Below, one piece after another: positions 1 through 6,016 of a stretch of 11,350 bases of DNA (positions are counted from its first letter, which is position 1; each line of letters begins with the position of its first letter). The DNA lies in assembly GCA_016191305.1 (NCBI GenBank), contig JACPOX010000173.1:1-11350 (forward strand). Reading direction: 5' to 3'. The notes under the pieces were generated by a model. It was not told the origin of the DNA. It ran no database searches and saw only the letters and a program-made list of their open reading frames with translations. The stretch is from Legionella longbeachae. Its GTDB lineage: Bacteria > Pseudomonadota > Gammaproteobacteria > Legionellales > Legionellaceae. Position numbers and translations under genes: made by a program.

Positions 1-413
1 AAATCATCACGTTTTTTACCAGTAATTCGTACTTTATCCCCTTGGATTGAGCTTTGCACTTTAATAGTAGAATCCTTGATGTATTTTACAATTTCCTTTG
101 CTGTGGGTTGATCAATCCCTTGCTTAAAAATCATATTTAAAGAATAAAATTTTCCACTATGGATAGGTTTTTCTTCAATATCCACTCCAGAAGCATCCAC
201 ATTTCGCTTGCTGCAATGATTGCGGAACAAATCTTCTAGTTGTCTGACTTGAAAATCTGACTCAGCGCGTAAGGTTACAGTAAGTTCTTTAAGTTCTATG
301 CTTGATTCTACGCCACGAAAATCAAAGCGAGTACCCATTTCACGCAACGCATTTTCAACAGCATGACGTAATTCTACTTCATTCGTTTCAGAGACAATAT
401 CAAAAGAAGGCAT
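1..413 (-). CDS. yajQ: YajQ family nucleotide-binding protein (DUF520), 3' end outside window
   Basis: The reverse strand reads [19 protein letters not shown] from an ATG at 413 and stays open for 137 codons to the window edge. The N-terminal MPSFDIVSE, the following N-E-V-E-L-R-A-V-E-N pattern, the central [12 protein letters not shown] block and the [15 protein letters not shown] block are characteristic of YajQ. Family members are about 160 residues with two ferredoxin-like halves, so about 25 C-terminal residues are missing here. YajQ proteins are soluble and bind nucleotides; some (for example in Xanthomonas) bind cyclic di-GMP and affect transcription and virulence. That role is not shown for this protein. 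No strong ribosome site is visible before the ATG, only a weak GGGTC, but the N-terminus matches the family exactly. It is divergent from the small membrane protein at 549. Confidence 0.95.
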   Translation of the reverse strand, partial: MPSFDIVSETNEVELRHAVENALREMGTRFDFRGVESSIELKELTVTLRAESDFQVRQLEDLFRNHCSKRNVDASGVDIEEKPIHSGKFYSLNMIFKQGIDQPTAKEIVKYIKDSTIKVQSSIQGDKVRITGKKRDD

Positions 414-538
414 AATCGACCCATTTCAGTTAAAAAGATAATTTAACAAAAAAACCAATGCCATACCACAAATTTGCTTCAAACTATTAAGGTCTGAGAG
501 GGATTATTGAACTATAATTTAAGTAAGAGGTTTCACGC

Positions 539-542
539 GGAG
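539..542 (+). promoter_or_regulatory. Ribosome binding site deciding the start of the 549 membrane protein
   Basis: GGAG six bases before ATG 549. It favours this start over the upstream in-frame TTG at 507, which has no purine-rich site at a suitable distance. Confidence 0.6.
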
Positions 543-548
543 ACTATT

Positions 549-935
549 ATGATGATTACCTATTTTTTAGCTTCCCTACTGGGTTGGTATTTTGTGATTA
601 TGGGTTTGCTTTTAATTTCAAGACGCGACATTGTAGTGAACGCCATGCGAGACTTAATAGGACAACCTGCACTCATGTTATTTGTTGGAGTGATCACATT
701 AATGATCGGTTTATTAATGGTTTTAAGCCATAACATATGGGTAATGAGTTGGCCTGTAATAATAACTATTTTTGCTTGGTTAATATTGATTGGCGGTGTA
801 GTTAGACTCTTTTTTCCTGATACTGTTTTTAAAATTTGGGAAAAAACCATAGATAAACCAGTAAAATTAATCATTTGGGGAATAATTACGTTACTTATCG
901 GCTTGTTCCTGTTGTATCATGTTTATTGGGGTTGA
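549..935 (+). CDS. Small integral membrane protein, four predicted helices, function unknown
   Basis: A 128-residue protein, almost entirely hydrophobic. Four membrane segments are visible at about residues 5-24, 40-61, 65-87 and 104-125, with short loops carrying Arg/Lys (SRRD after helix 1, KIWEK and DKPVK before helix 4). I start it at ATG 549 because GGAG at 539-542 lies six bases upstream. The frame is open back to a TTG at 507, which has no ribosome site and would add a polar 14-residue stretch. I do not recognise a named family; the pattern of short helices with G-L-L-L motifs resembles small conserved inner-membrane proteins of unknown role. It is transcribed divergently from yajQ and followed by a hairpin terminator, so it is probably monocistronic. 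Confidence 0.8.
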   Translation: MMITYFLASLLGWYFVIMGLLLISRRDIVVNAMRDLIGQPALMLFVGVITLMIGLLMVLSHNIWVMSWPVIITIFAWLILIGGVVRLFFPDTVFKIWEKTIDKPVKLIIWGIITLLIGLFLLYHVYWG

Positions 936-972
936 GAAATCAGTTCGTTGAAAGTTTACATATTTAAATACT

Positions 973-1012
973 AAAAAAGCAGTTCTTCTAGGAGAAGGTT
1001 GACTGCTTTTTT
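973..1012. terminator. Intrinsic terminator, potentially bidirectional
   Basis: Perfect 11-base arms, AAAAAAGCAGT at 973-983 and ACTGCTTTTTT at 1002-1012. The 18-base loop can form a second hairpin (CTTCT 985-989 with AGAAG 993-997). The T6 run on the plus strand suits termination of the 549-935 transcript. The A6 on the other arm gives a T-run on the minus strand, so it could also stop transcripts from the 1116-1910 gene. Confidence 0.8.
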
Positions 1013-1115
1013 ATAATAGATACAGGGATGTAAAAATACGGTAGAACGGAATAATTTGAGCACCTATTAAATACAATACACTCTATGAAAATCGAAATAG
1101 CACTCAGTAAACCCG

Positions 1116-1910
1116 TTATATCGTATAGTGATCACCTTCTTCTTCATCTACCTCATCAACAGGCTTTTCAACCTTAAATTCATCAATTTTATTTAAGTTA
1201 AACAATGCCTTAATAGCATCTCGTATTTTTTCAAATATATTTCTTTCATCAAATATAGGTTTCATTCTATCATCATGATATTCCAGTAACATATCTGCAT
1301 GCCTATATTTTAAAGAATCATCCTCCACAATAAGACTCAACCTGTTTTTTACTGTCAGCATAGAGCGTTTATCCTCATAAGATATACTAACCGGTAAAAA
1401 TGTTTCCTTATCAAGCTCATCTTTTTGTATTTTAAATAATTCAGTCCATTCTTCAATCAATATTTCATCATTTTTTGTATAAATATCAACACGATTTCTC
1501 ATACATTCTGTACCTGCCAAATATGGTGGTAAGGCATTAGCTCTTATAGCTTGCATACCAGGAAACAGCAAAGCACCTTGATGTAAAAGTTTATATAATG
1601 TATCAACATGATCTTTCGCGTTTGGTAACTCGGTCCTAATAATGTTCTCAATTGTTGACTTTGCAAATGCCCTTTTATCCTCTTCATCGTTTATTTTTAT
1701 TTTTTTTATTATTTCTTTTTCCAATGCGTTGCCTTGTAGGTTAGGATCAATTTCTAAATGTTCGGCAAATATCTGAGACAATGGTTTATGGTTAATATAA
1801 ATTTTATGCATGCCTCGTAGAAAATCGTCTACAATGGCCTCCTCATTCTGCTGTTTTATATTGTGTGTAAAAAAAGACCTATTTCGAATTGTATTCCACT
1901 TGTTAGCCAT
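1116..1910 (-). CDS. Hypothetical protein with acidic C-terminal E-block; candidate Dot/Icm effector
   Basis: A 264-residue soluble protein with no signal peptide or membrane segment. Residues 20-115 look helical and charged (E-K-E-I-I-K-K-I-K, D-E-E-D-K-R). Residues about 140-215 alternate hydrophobic and polar residues as in beta strands (VDIYTK, ILIEEW, VSISYED, RLSLIVEDD). A short helix follows at 223-240, then a tail rich in Glu and Asp, VEKPVDEVDEEEGDHYTI (247-264). An acidic E-block about 5-15 residues from the end, followed by polar and hydrophobic residues, is a known feature of many Legionella Dot/Icm substrates. The segment LLHQGALLFPG (108-118) may be a family motif, but I cannot name the family. 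The start at 1910 is supported by AGAGGA seven bases upstream and by the promoter at 1941-1969. The effector role is inferred from the tail and from the two suggestive neighbours, and no biochemical function can be assigned. Confidence 0.75.
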   Translation of the reverse strand: MANKWNTIRNRSFFTHNIKQQNEEAIVDDFLRGMHKIYINHKPLSQIFAEHLEIDPNLQGNALEKEIIKKIKINDEEDKRAFAKSTIENIIRTELPNAKDHVDTLYKLLHQGALLFPGMQAIRANALPPYLAGTECMRNRVDIYTKNDEILIEEWTELFKIQKDELDKETFLPVSISYEDKRSMLTVKNRLSLIVEDDSLKYRHADMLLEYHDDRMKPIFDERNIFEKIRDAIKALFNLNKIDEFKVEKPVDEVDEEEGDHYTI

Positions 1911-1940
1911 GAATAATTCCTCTTAATTATCTTATATAAT

Positions 1941-1969
1941 AGTATAACATGAGATAATGATTGTAGCAA
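1941..1969 (-). promoter_or_regulatory. Sigma-70 type promoter of the 1116-1910 gene
   Basis: On the minus strand, TTGCTA (1964-1969) and TATACT (1941-1946) are separated by exactly 17 bases, and TG one base before the -10 makes it an extended -10 (TGTTATACT). It lies about 30 bases upstream of the start codon at 1910. I see no clear PmrA tandem site overlapping it. Confidence 0.6.
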
Positions 1970-2068
1970 AAACAATGAACATCTAGGTTTAAATTTAAGC
2001 TTTATTGGTTTCCATAGTTACAGCAATATTCGGTACTTTAATAGGGCTTATAACACGGACCCTGTCAC

Positions 2069-2665
2069 TTAGAAAATAATACACTCTTTTTCATTTTTTA
2101 ATTGTGCAGGTTCAGGAGATAATGGCTTGAAAAATTTATTATCAGAAGAGCTAGTAAAAATTATAGTCAGATCCCGAGGTCGATTGCCTTCAACTTCCTT
2201 ACCTTTATTTTCCTCCAACCCTTTTTTTAATTGTAACAACCGTCCTTGATATTCTATCTTTAAATCATTCCTATTTATTTCAACCGCATAATCTAATAAA
2301 CGCTCCACGATTTGTAAATGCTGATTAGCCACTGCGAAAGCAATCACTTCTTTGATATAAACCGGTAACCACAAGGTGTGGATTTCATGAAATTTTAATA
2401 AATAATTGAGTTGTTCTATTTGACCTGTAATACAGCAAAGATTAATCGCTTGTATGGGTTTTTCGATATCTGGGATAGTATAAAAACGTAATGCGGCAAT
2501 TTTATCAAAATACTTAATTGTGGAGGTGAAATTAATCGATGATTGGCTAAAAAAGAGAGCTAAGTTTTGGTAGATCGTTCTCTCCTTAGGATCGCTTAAT
2601 TTGTTGAAATCAATCTGCAATTTGTCGAAGTCAATATGATATTTTACAAGTGGAATTAGATACAT
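2069..2665 (-). CDS. Ankyrin-like protein with C-terminal CaaX box (CIIF); candidate prenylated effector
   Basis: A 198-residue soluble protein. Two helix-pair units resemble degenerate ankyrin repeats: about residues 69-92 (IQAINLCCITGQIEQLNYLL) and 105-130 (EVIAFAVANQHLQIVERLL). Each follows the A-x-x-x-G/N-x-x-x-x-V-x-x-L-L pattern. The N-terminus holds a seven-residue tandem repeat, IDFDKLQ-IDFNKLS (11-24). A charged linker (148-165) and a short tail lead to the final four residues, C195-I-I-F198, directly before TAA. This is a eukaryotic CaaX prenylation box; Phe in the last position usually favours geranylgeranylation. Bacteria have no protein prenyltransferases, so the motif makes sense only inside a host cell, as known for AnkB and other CaaX effectors of Legionella. 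The start is set by a strong GGGGAGAGGC ribosome site. With only two weak repeats, the ankyrin call is moderate, and a generic alpha-solenoid is possible. Confidence 0.8.
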   Translation of the reverse strand: MYLIPLVKYHIDFDKLQIDFNKLSDPKERTIYQNLALFFSQSSINFTSTIKYFDKIAALRFYTIPDIEKPIQAINLCCITGQIEQLNYLLKFHEIHTLWLPVYIKEVIAFAVANQHLQIVERLLDYAVEINRNDLKIEYQGRLLQLKKGLEENKGKEVEGNRPRDLTIIFTSSSDNKFFKPLSPEPAQLKNEKECIIF

Positions 2666-2670
2666 ATTTC

Positions 2671-2680
2671 GCCTCTCCCC
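2671..2680 (-). promoter_or_regulatory. Strong ribosome binding site of the ankyrin-like gene
   Basis: The minus strand reads GGGGAGAGGC five bases before ATG 2665. It is the strongest Shine-Dalgarno match in the accessory region and fixes the start of the 198-residue protein. Confidence 0.7.
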
Positions 2681-2830
2681 GTATTTAACGTCAGTTAGTG
2701 AAACATTAAGTTTCTTACAAACTAAAAGTCCAGTCCTTTAAAAATATCCAAGCGGCACTAATTCAAAAATTTCGTTTACAACTCAATAAGATACTATGGA
2801 TTTTCATAACTTCTCAATAAGTTGTGATAA

Positions 2831-2900
2831 CTTCATCCCGAACGAAGTGAGGATCTCCTGAATGTGGCTCTGTATCTAGTTTCGAAGATTCCTCATCTTA
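2831..2900. repeat. Degenerate palindromic intergenic repeat
   Basis: CGAAGTGAGGATCTCC at 2843-2858 and the reverse complement of 2884-2900 (reading TAAGATGAGGAATCTTC) match apart from two single-base bulges, giving a stem of about 12 pairs around a 25-base loop. The left flank, CATCCCGAACGAAGTGAGG, has the look of short dispersed palindromic repeats found in many bacterial genomes. It lies just after the stop of the minus-strand 2908-4407 gene and could act as a transcript-end hairpin, but there is no T-run. Confidence 0.5.
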
Positions 2901-2907
2901 CTTCAAT

Positions 2908-4407
2908 TTAGAATCGCGATTTCTTTTTAGAATAAGTTTTATTTTTTCTTGGTGTATCCTTAGGATCAGGGAGAGAACTAGGGACAGAATTAGGGTTCGT
3001 TTTAATATCCTCAAAAAACCTATTTTTTTCTTTAAAACGAATTTTTTTAGAAAATGTTCTAGCTTTTAGTTTCGTCTTAGGTTTGGGCTTGCTTTTAAGA
3101 TTTTCAAAAAATGTATTATTATCTTTAAAATTTTTCTTGTTTTGGTCATCTAGATTAAAATTTTTCTCCAATGATTCATTTAAAATTTTAATTTGTTTTT
3201 TATTTAATTCATTATTATATCCACCTTCAAGTGAAACAAGTACCTTATGAACTTTAGAAGCATAGGTTTTTTTTAAGTCACAAAGAGCATTATAAAAATA
3301 TTCCATGTCTGTATCAGAAAATCGTTCATATATACTTTCATCTTTAGATAAAAAACGACCATTATTTAAACGCCTGCCACAACATGCTGTTTCTTCTTGA
3401 TGAGAATCCCAACCTAAAGGAACAACAATCATTATTTTTTCATTGTCAGCCAATTTTTTTATGCTTTCTTCCACTTGTTCTAAAGATTTTTTAATAACTG
3501 GATGAATAGAACCTTCTTGCTTGCGCTTATTTTTACTTAAATCAAATATTGAGTATTCATATTTATCAACAAAATAACGAGGATTATCCTCTTCATGTTT
3601 TGTTTTTGCCGATTTAAATTCTTCTTTTATAATCTCTTTTTTAGGCCAGGGGAAAACTCGCGGGTCATGGACATCAATATGTTGGAGATTAGAGCCTTTA
3701 AACACCCCATTTCTTGCATTCCTTAAACAATCTTTTAGCCCATCATCTTGATTTACATCCAATCCAATAATTGCAAAATGTAAATTAGGTTGCTTGCTTT
3801 TTTCTATAGCCATAAGAACTGCTAATTTATTTATAATGCAAAAGCCTGATGCTTTACCGACAAATGCATGGTGACTTGGCAAGCCTATGTTCACTAAGAA
3901 ATCATAATTTAAATTTGCCACTTGATTAATTTCTTCCAAAGCCATTTGAAAATAATGATGACTGTAAACTATATCACCTTCTTGAAATTGCTTTATACAA
4001 TTTGGAATTATATCTTCAACAAGATAGAGCTGATCATGAATTGACTCTAAAGCTTTTAGTAAAGGATCTTTTTCTGGTATAGATAAATAAACTTGCTCTA
4101 ATTCTGTTATTTTATTTTCGGTTAAAGTGTTCTTTGTAGTCTGATTAATTAAACTAAATAAATCGTCCCAAGTTTTTTCGTCTGTATTTGCCTTGCAATT
4201 TATTTCGATTTTTTCATTATTAAGGATATTGCAGTGATTCTCGTTAATAGCCTCATTAATCACGGTTAAACGATTACATTGATCTTGCTCTGTCCCAGTT
4301 GGCATATCTAATGTGGCTTTAATTTCAAATGATGATGGAATACGAAAGCCAAACTGGATTTTTAAACCATCATCTTTGTTATCTGTCTTCTCTATTTTCC
4401 GCTTCAT
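2908..4407 (-). CDS. Histone-deacetylase-like protein with basic C-terminal tail; candidate nuclear effector
   Basis: A 499-residue protein. Residues about 145-400 carry the ordered motifs of the arginase/deacetylase fold. LPSHHAFVGKASGFCIINKLA (176-196) corresponds to the HDAC GHHA...GFCxxN block, with the catalytic His pair at 179-180. GLDVNQDDG (215-223) corresponds to DxDxHHGxG, HIDVHDPRVFPW (243-254) to the SLHxxxxFPGTG strand, VPLGWDSHQEE (329-339) to the SAGFDAHxxD block with metal ligand D334, and LEGGYN (393-398) to the block with the catalytic Tyr (Y397). The EGGY form is class II-like. By this alignment the usual His ligand is N219. Residues 1-140 are an unassigned N-terminal region. 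Residues 438-499 have 22 Lys/Arg, resembling nuclear localisation signals, and contain a 13-residue repeat (427-439 and 458-470). The start has AAAGGA eight bases upstream. Legionella pneumophila has a translocated nuclear HDAC, LphD; whether this is an ortholog cannot be told here. The tail lacks an E-block. Activity and secretion are inferred. Confidence 0.8.
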   Translation of the reverse strand: MKRKIEKTDNKDDGLKIQFGFRIPSSFEIKATLDMPTGTEQDQCNRLTVINEAINENHCNILNNEKIEINCKANTDEKTWDDLFSLINQTTKNTLTENKITELEQVYLSIPEKDPLLKALESIHDQLYLVEDIIPNCIKQFQEGDIVYSHHYFQMALEEINQVANLNYDFLVNIGLPSHHAFVGKASGFCIINKLAVLMAIEKSKQPNLHFAIIGLDVNQDDGLKDCLRNARNGVFKGSNLQHIDVHDPRVFPWPKKEIIKEEFKSAKTKHEEDNPRYFVDKYEYSIFDLSKNKRKQEGSIHPVIKKSLEQVEESIKKLADNEKIMIVVPLGWDSHQEETACCGRRLNNGRFLSKDESIYERFSDTDMEYFYNALCDLKKTYASKVHKVLVSLEGGYNNELNKKQIKILNESLEKNFNLDDQNKKNFKDNNTFFENLKSKPKPKTKLKARTFSKKIRFKEKNRFFEDIKTNPNSVPSSLPDPKDTPRKNKTYSKKKSRF

Positions 4408-4438
4408 TTCATAAATCCTTTAGTCACATTGTCTATTA

Positions 4439-4444
4439 ATTATA
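4439..4444 (-). promoter_or_regulatory. Probable -10 element of the HDAC-like gene
   Basis: The minus strand has a perfect TATAAT about 31 bases before the start codon at 4407. The best -35 candidate at a 17-base spacing is TCTTTA, a weak match, so an activator may be needed. Confidence 0.4.
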
Positions 4445-4589
4445 CACCATATGACTTAACATAAAGATTGAATACTATTTAGCGTTCTGATTTTTGGTAG
4501 TGCAGTTATTTATATTGAATCCTAAATTTAAAAAAGTTTTTATACAAAATATTTGTTAACCATGTTTAAATAGACATCTAAGAACTAGA

Positions 4590-4737
4590 TTCCGCAGTTT
4601 TTTATGCTTGGTTTTTTCTCGCGTCGAATTACCGTGGCTTGACCACGGTATCTATGCAGTACTTTGCATGGCTGGATACCGTGGTCAAGCCACGGTAATT
4701 CGACATACTCGAAAGTCAAGTTAAAAAAACTGCGGAA
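4590..4737. repeat. 148-base nested palindrome, MITE-like intergenic element
   Basis: Outer perfect arms of 14 bases (TTCCGCAGTTTTTT at 4590-4603, its complement at 4724-4737). Inner perfect arms of 30 bases at 4623-4652 and 4675-4704. The spacers between outer and inner arms are both 19 bases long. Each 30-base arm itself contains a hairpin, ACCGTGG and CCACGGT around five bases. The 22-base centre contains ATGCA...TGCAT. The sequence TAAGAA occurs at 4579-4584 and 4743-4748, in each case five bases outside the outer arm, and could be a target duplication. No transposase is encoded, so if mobile it would depend on one elsewhere. It lies 30 bases upstream of the CDF start and probably within its leader. 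Confidence 0.75.
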
Positions 4738-4767
4738 CCGAATAAGAATGAATCAAAAATCACCAAT

Positions 4768-5904
4768 ATGATCCAAAACGACAGATACTGCCAAGCAAAA
4801 AAAGTAACTCTTATAGGTGCTATTGTTAATGCTCTGCTTGGCATCATTAAATTATTCGGTGGTTATTTTTTCCATTCTCATGCTTTGGTTGCTGATGGGA
4901 TCCATTCTTTTTCCGATCTCATTACAGATGCGATGGTATTATTTGCCTCCAAATACGGAAGTCTTGATGCAGATGATACCCACCCTTATGGGCATCAACG
5001 CATAGAAACCGCTGCGACCTTATTGCTAGCCCTCTTATTAATTCTTGCAGGATTAGGTATAGCTTGGGATTCAGTATATGACTTAGTCAAATCAAATTAT
5101 GTTATGCCTAGCTGGTTATCGTTACCAATAATTTGTATTTCCATTTTTAGTAATGAAGCATTATTCCACTACACCTTATATGTCGGAACACGTATCAATT
5201 CCAAATTGATTACGGCAAATGCATGGCATCATCGTTCAGATGCAGCATCTTCTTTAGTTGTATTCGTGGGATTAATCGGCAGTTTATCAGGTTTTAGTTA
5301 TCTAGATGCATCTGCAGCTATTATAGTTGGTCTCATGATAGTTAAAATGGGATGTAATTACGCTTGGAATAGTGTGAAAGAACTTGTTGATACTGCGGTT
5401 AGTTCTGAACTATTAACTCAAATTGTACAAGTAATTGCACGTGTTGATGGAGTTCAAAAAATTCATCAGTTACGCACTCGCACCATGGGTAAGGATGTAT
5501 TAATCGATGTACATATTTTGGTTTCACCTAAAATATCCGTATCTGAAGGACATTATATTGCCCAGCATGTCCATAATTCACTAACTGATCAAGTTGATAG
5601 TGTCAAAGATGTTATTGTACATGTCGATCCAGAAGATGATGAGATTTGTAGTCCTTCTTTACATTTGCCAAACAGAAAAGTATTGCAAGAGAAATTACTC
5701 AATGAAGTCCATATCGATTTTCCTGAGATTTTATTTTGTAATTTGCATTATTTGGATGGAAAAATAGGACTTGATATAATTTGTAATGAACAATTTTCAC
5801 AATGGCAAGAATTGCATGATCGCGTGATTTTAGCGTTAAAACTGCAAACTGATATTAAAGAAGTACGCTTATTTAGCTTGCATGATGTAATGCATCACCA
5901 CTAA
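4768..5904 (+). CDS. Cation diffusion facilitator (CDF) family metal efflux transporter, probably zinc
   Basis: A 378-residue inner-membrane protein that would export divalent metal in exchange for protons. Six membrane segments are visible, at about residues 12-33, 39-60, 81-100, 115-138, 160-176 and 182-200. The transport site is the family HxxxD pair in helix 2 (H46, D50, within VADGIHSFSD) and HxxxD in helix 5 (H154, D158, within WHHRSDAA). This His/Asp plus His/Asp set is usual in zinc-selecting CDFs, while DxxxD in helix 2 is commoner in iron or manganese types. The cytosolic ferredoxin-like domain is at about 209-288. E. coli FieF ends near residue 300; here about 80 more residues follow, with a GKIGLDI...ELHDRV...DIKEV pattern that looks like a second copy of that domain, ending in HHH. 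The ATG at 4768 has no good Shine-Dalgarno but overlaps the TGA of a seven-codon frame from 4748. A ZIP permease follows 112 bases downstream. Confidence 0.93.
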   Translation: MIQNDRYCQAKKVTLIGAIVNALLGIIKLFGGYFFHSHALVADGIHSFSDLITDAMVLFASKYGSLDADDTHPYGHQRIETAATLLLALLLILAGLGIAWDSVYDLVKSNYVMPSWLSLPIICISIFSNEALFHYTLYVGTRINSKLITANAWHHRSDAASSLVVFVGLIGSLSGFSYLDASAAIIVGLMIVKMGCNYAWNSVKELVDTAVSSELLTQIVQVIARVDGVQKIHQLRTRTMGKDVLIDVHILVSPKISVSEGHYIAQHVHNSLTDQVDSVKDVIVHVDPEDDEICSPSLHLPNRKVLQEKLLNEVHIDFPEILFCNLHYLDGKIGLDIICNEQFSQWQELHDRVILALKLQTDIKEVRLFSLHDVMHHH

Positions 5905-6016
5905 ACTACAAGTTTTGGTTGTATTTATTTAGAGTAGTCGGTGGGAAAGACAAAAACTTAAGCTCACGATTTACTCTCTACCCGAATAGACTCAATAATT
6001 AATAATAGGATAAACA

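Larger units (their letters stand above)
4408..4767. other. 360-base gap between divergent HDAC-like and CDF genes
   Basis: Apart from the -10 element at 4439-4444 and the palindrome at 4590-4737, the stretch is AT-rich with no open frame that looks coding. No clear promoter for the plus-strand CDF gene is visible between the palindrome and its start codon, so its promoter may lie inside or to the left of the palindrome. Confidence 0.5.

Noticed and set aside
560..874. 104-codon frame on the minus strand
   Set aside because: It lies wholly inside the four-helix membrane protein on the opposite strand, with no ribosome site; its Thr/Ile/Asn-rich product is what reverse reading of a hydrophobic gene gives.
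1931..1951. Zur-like palindrome (ATGTTATACTATTATATAA on the minus strand)
   Set aside because: The resemblance comes from the extended -10 promoter in AT-rich DNA; the symmetry is poor and the downstream gene has no link to zinc.
5905..6016. Terminator or metal-regulator site between CDF and ZIP
   Set aside because: Only a weak AGAGTA/TACTCT pair with a 35-base loop is present, with no T-run and no recognisable Zur or Fur box.
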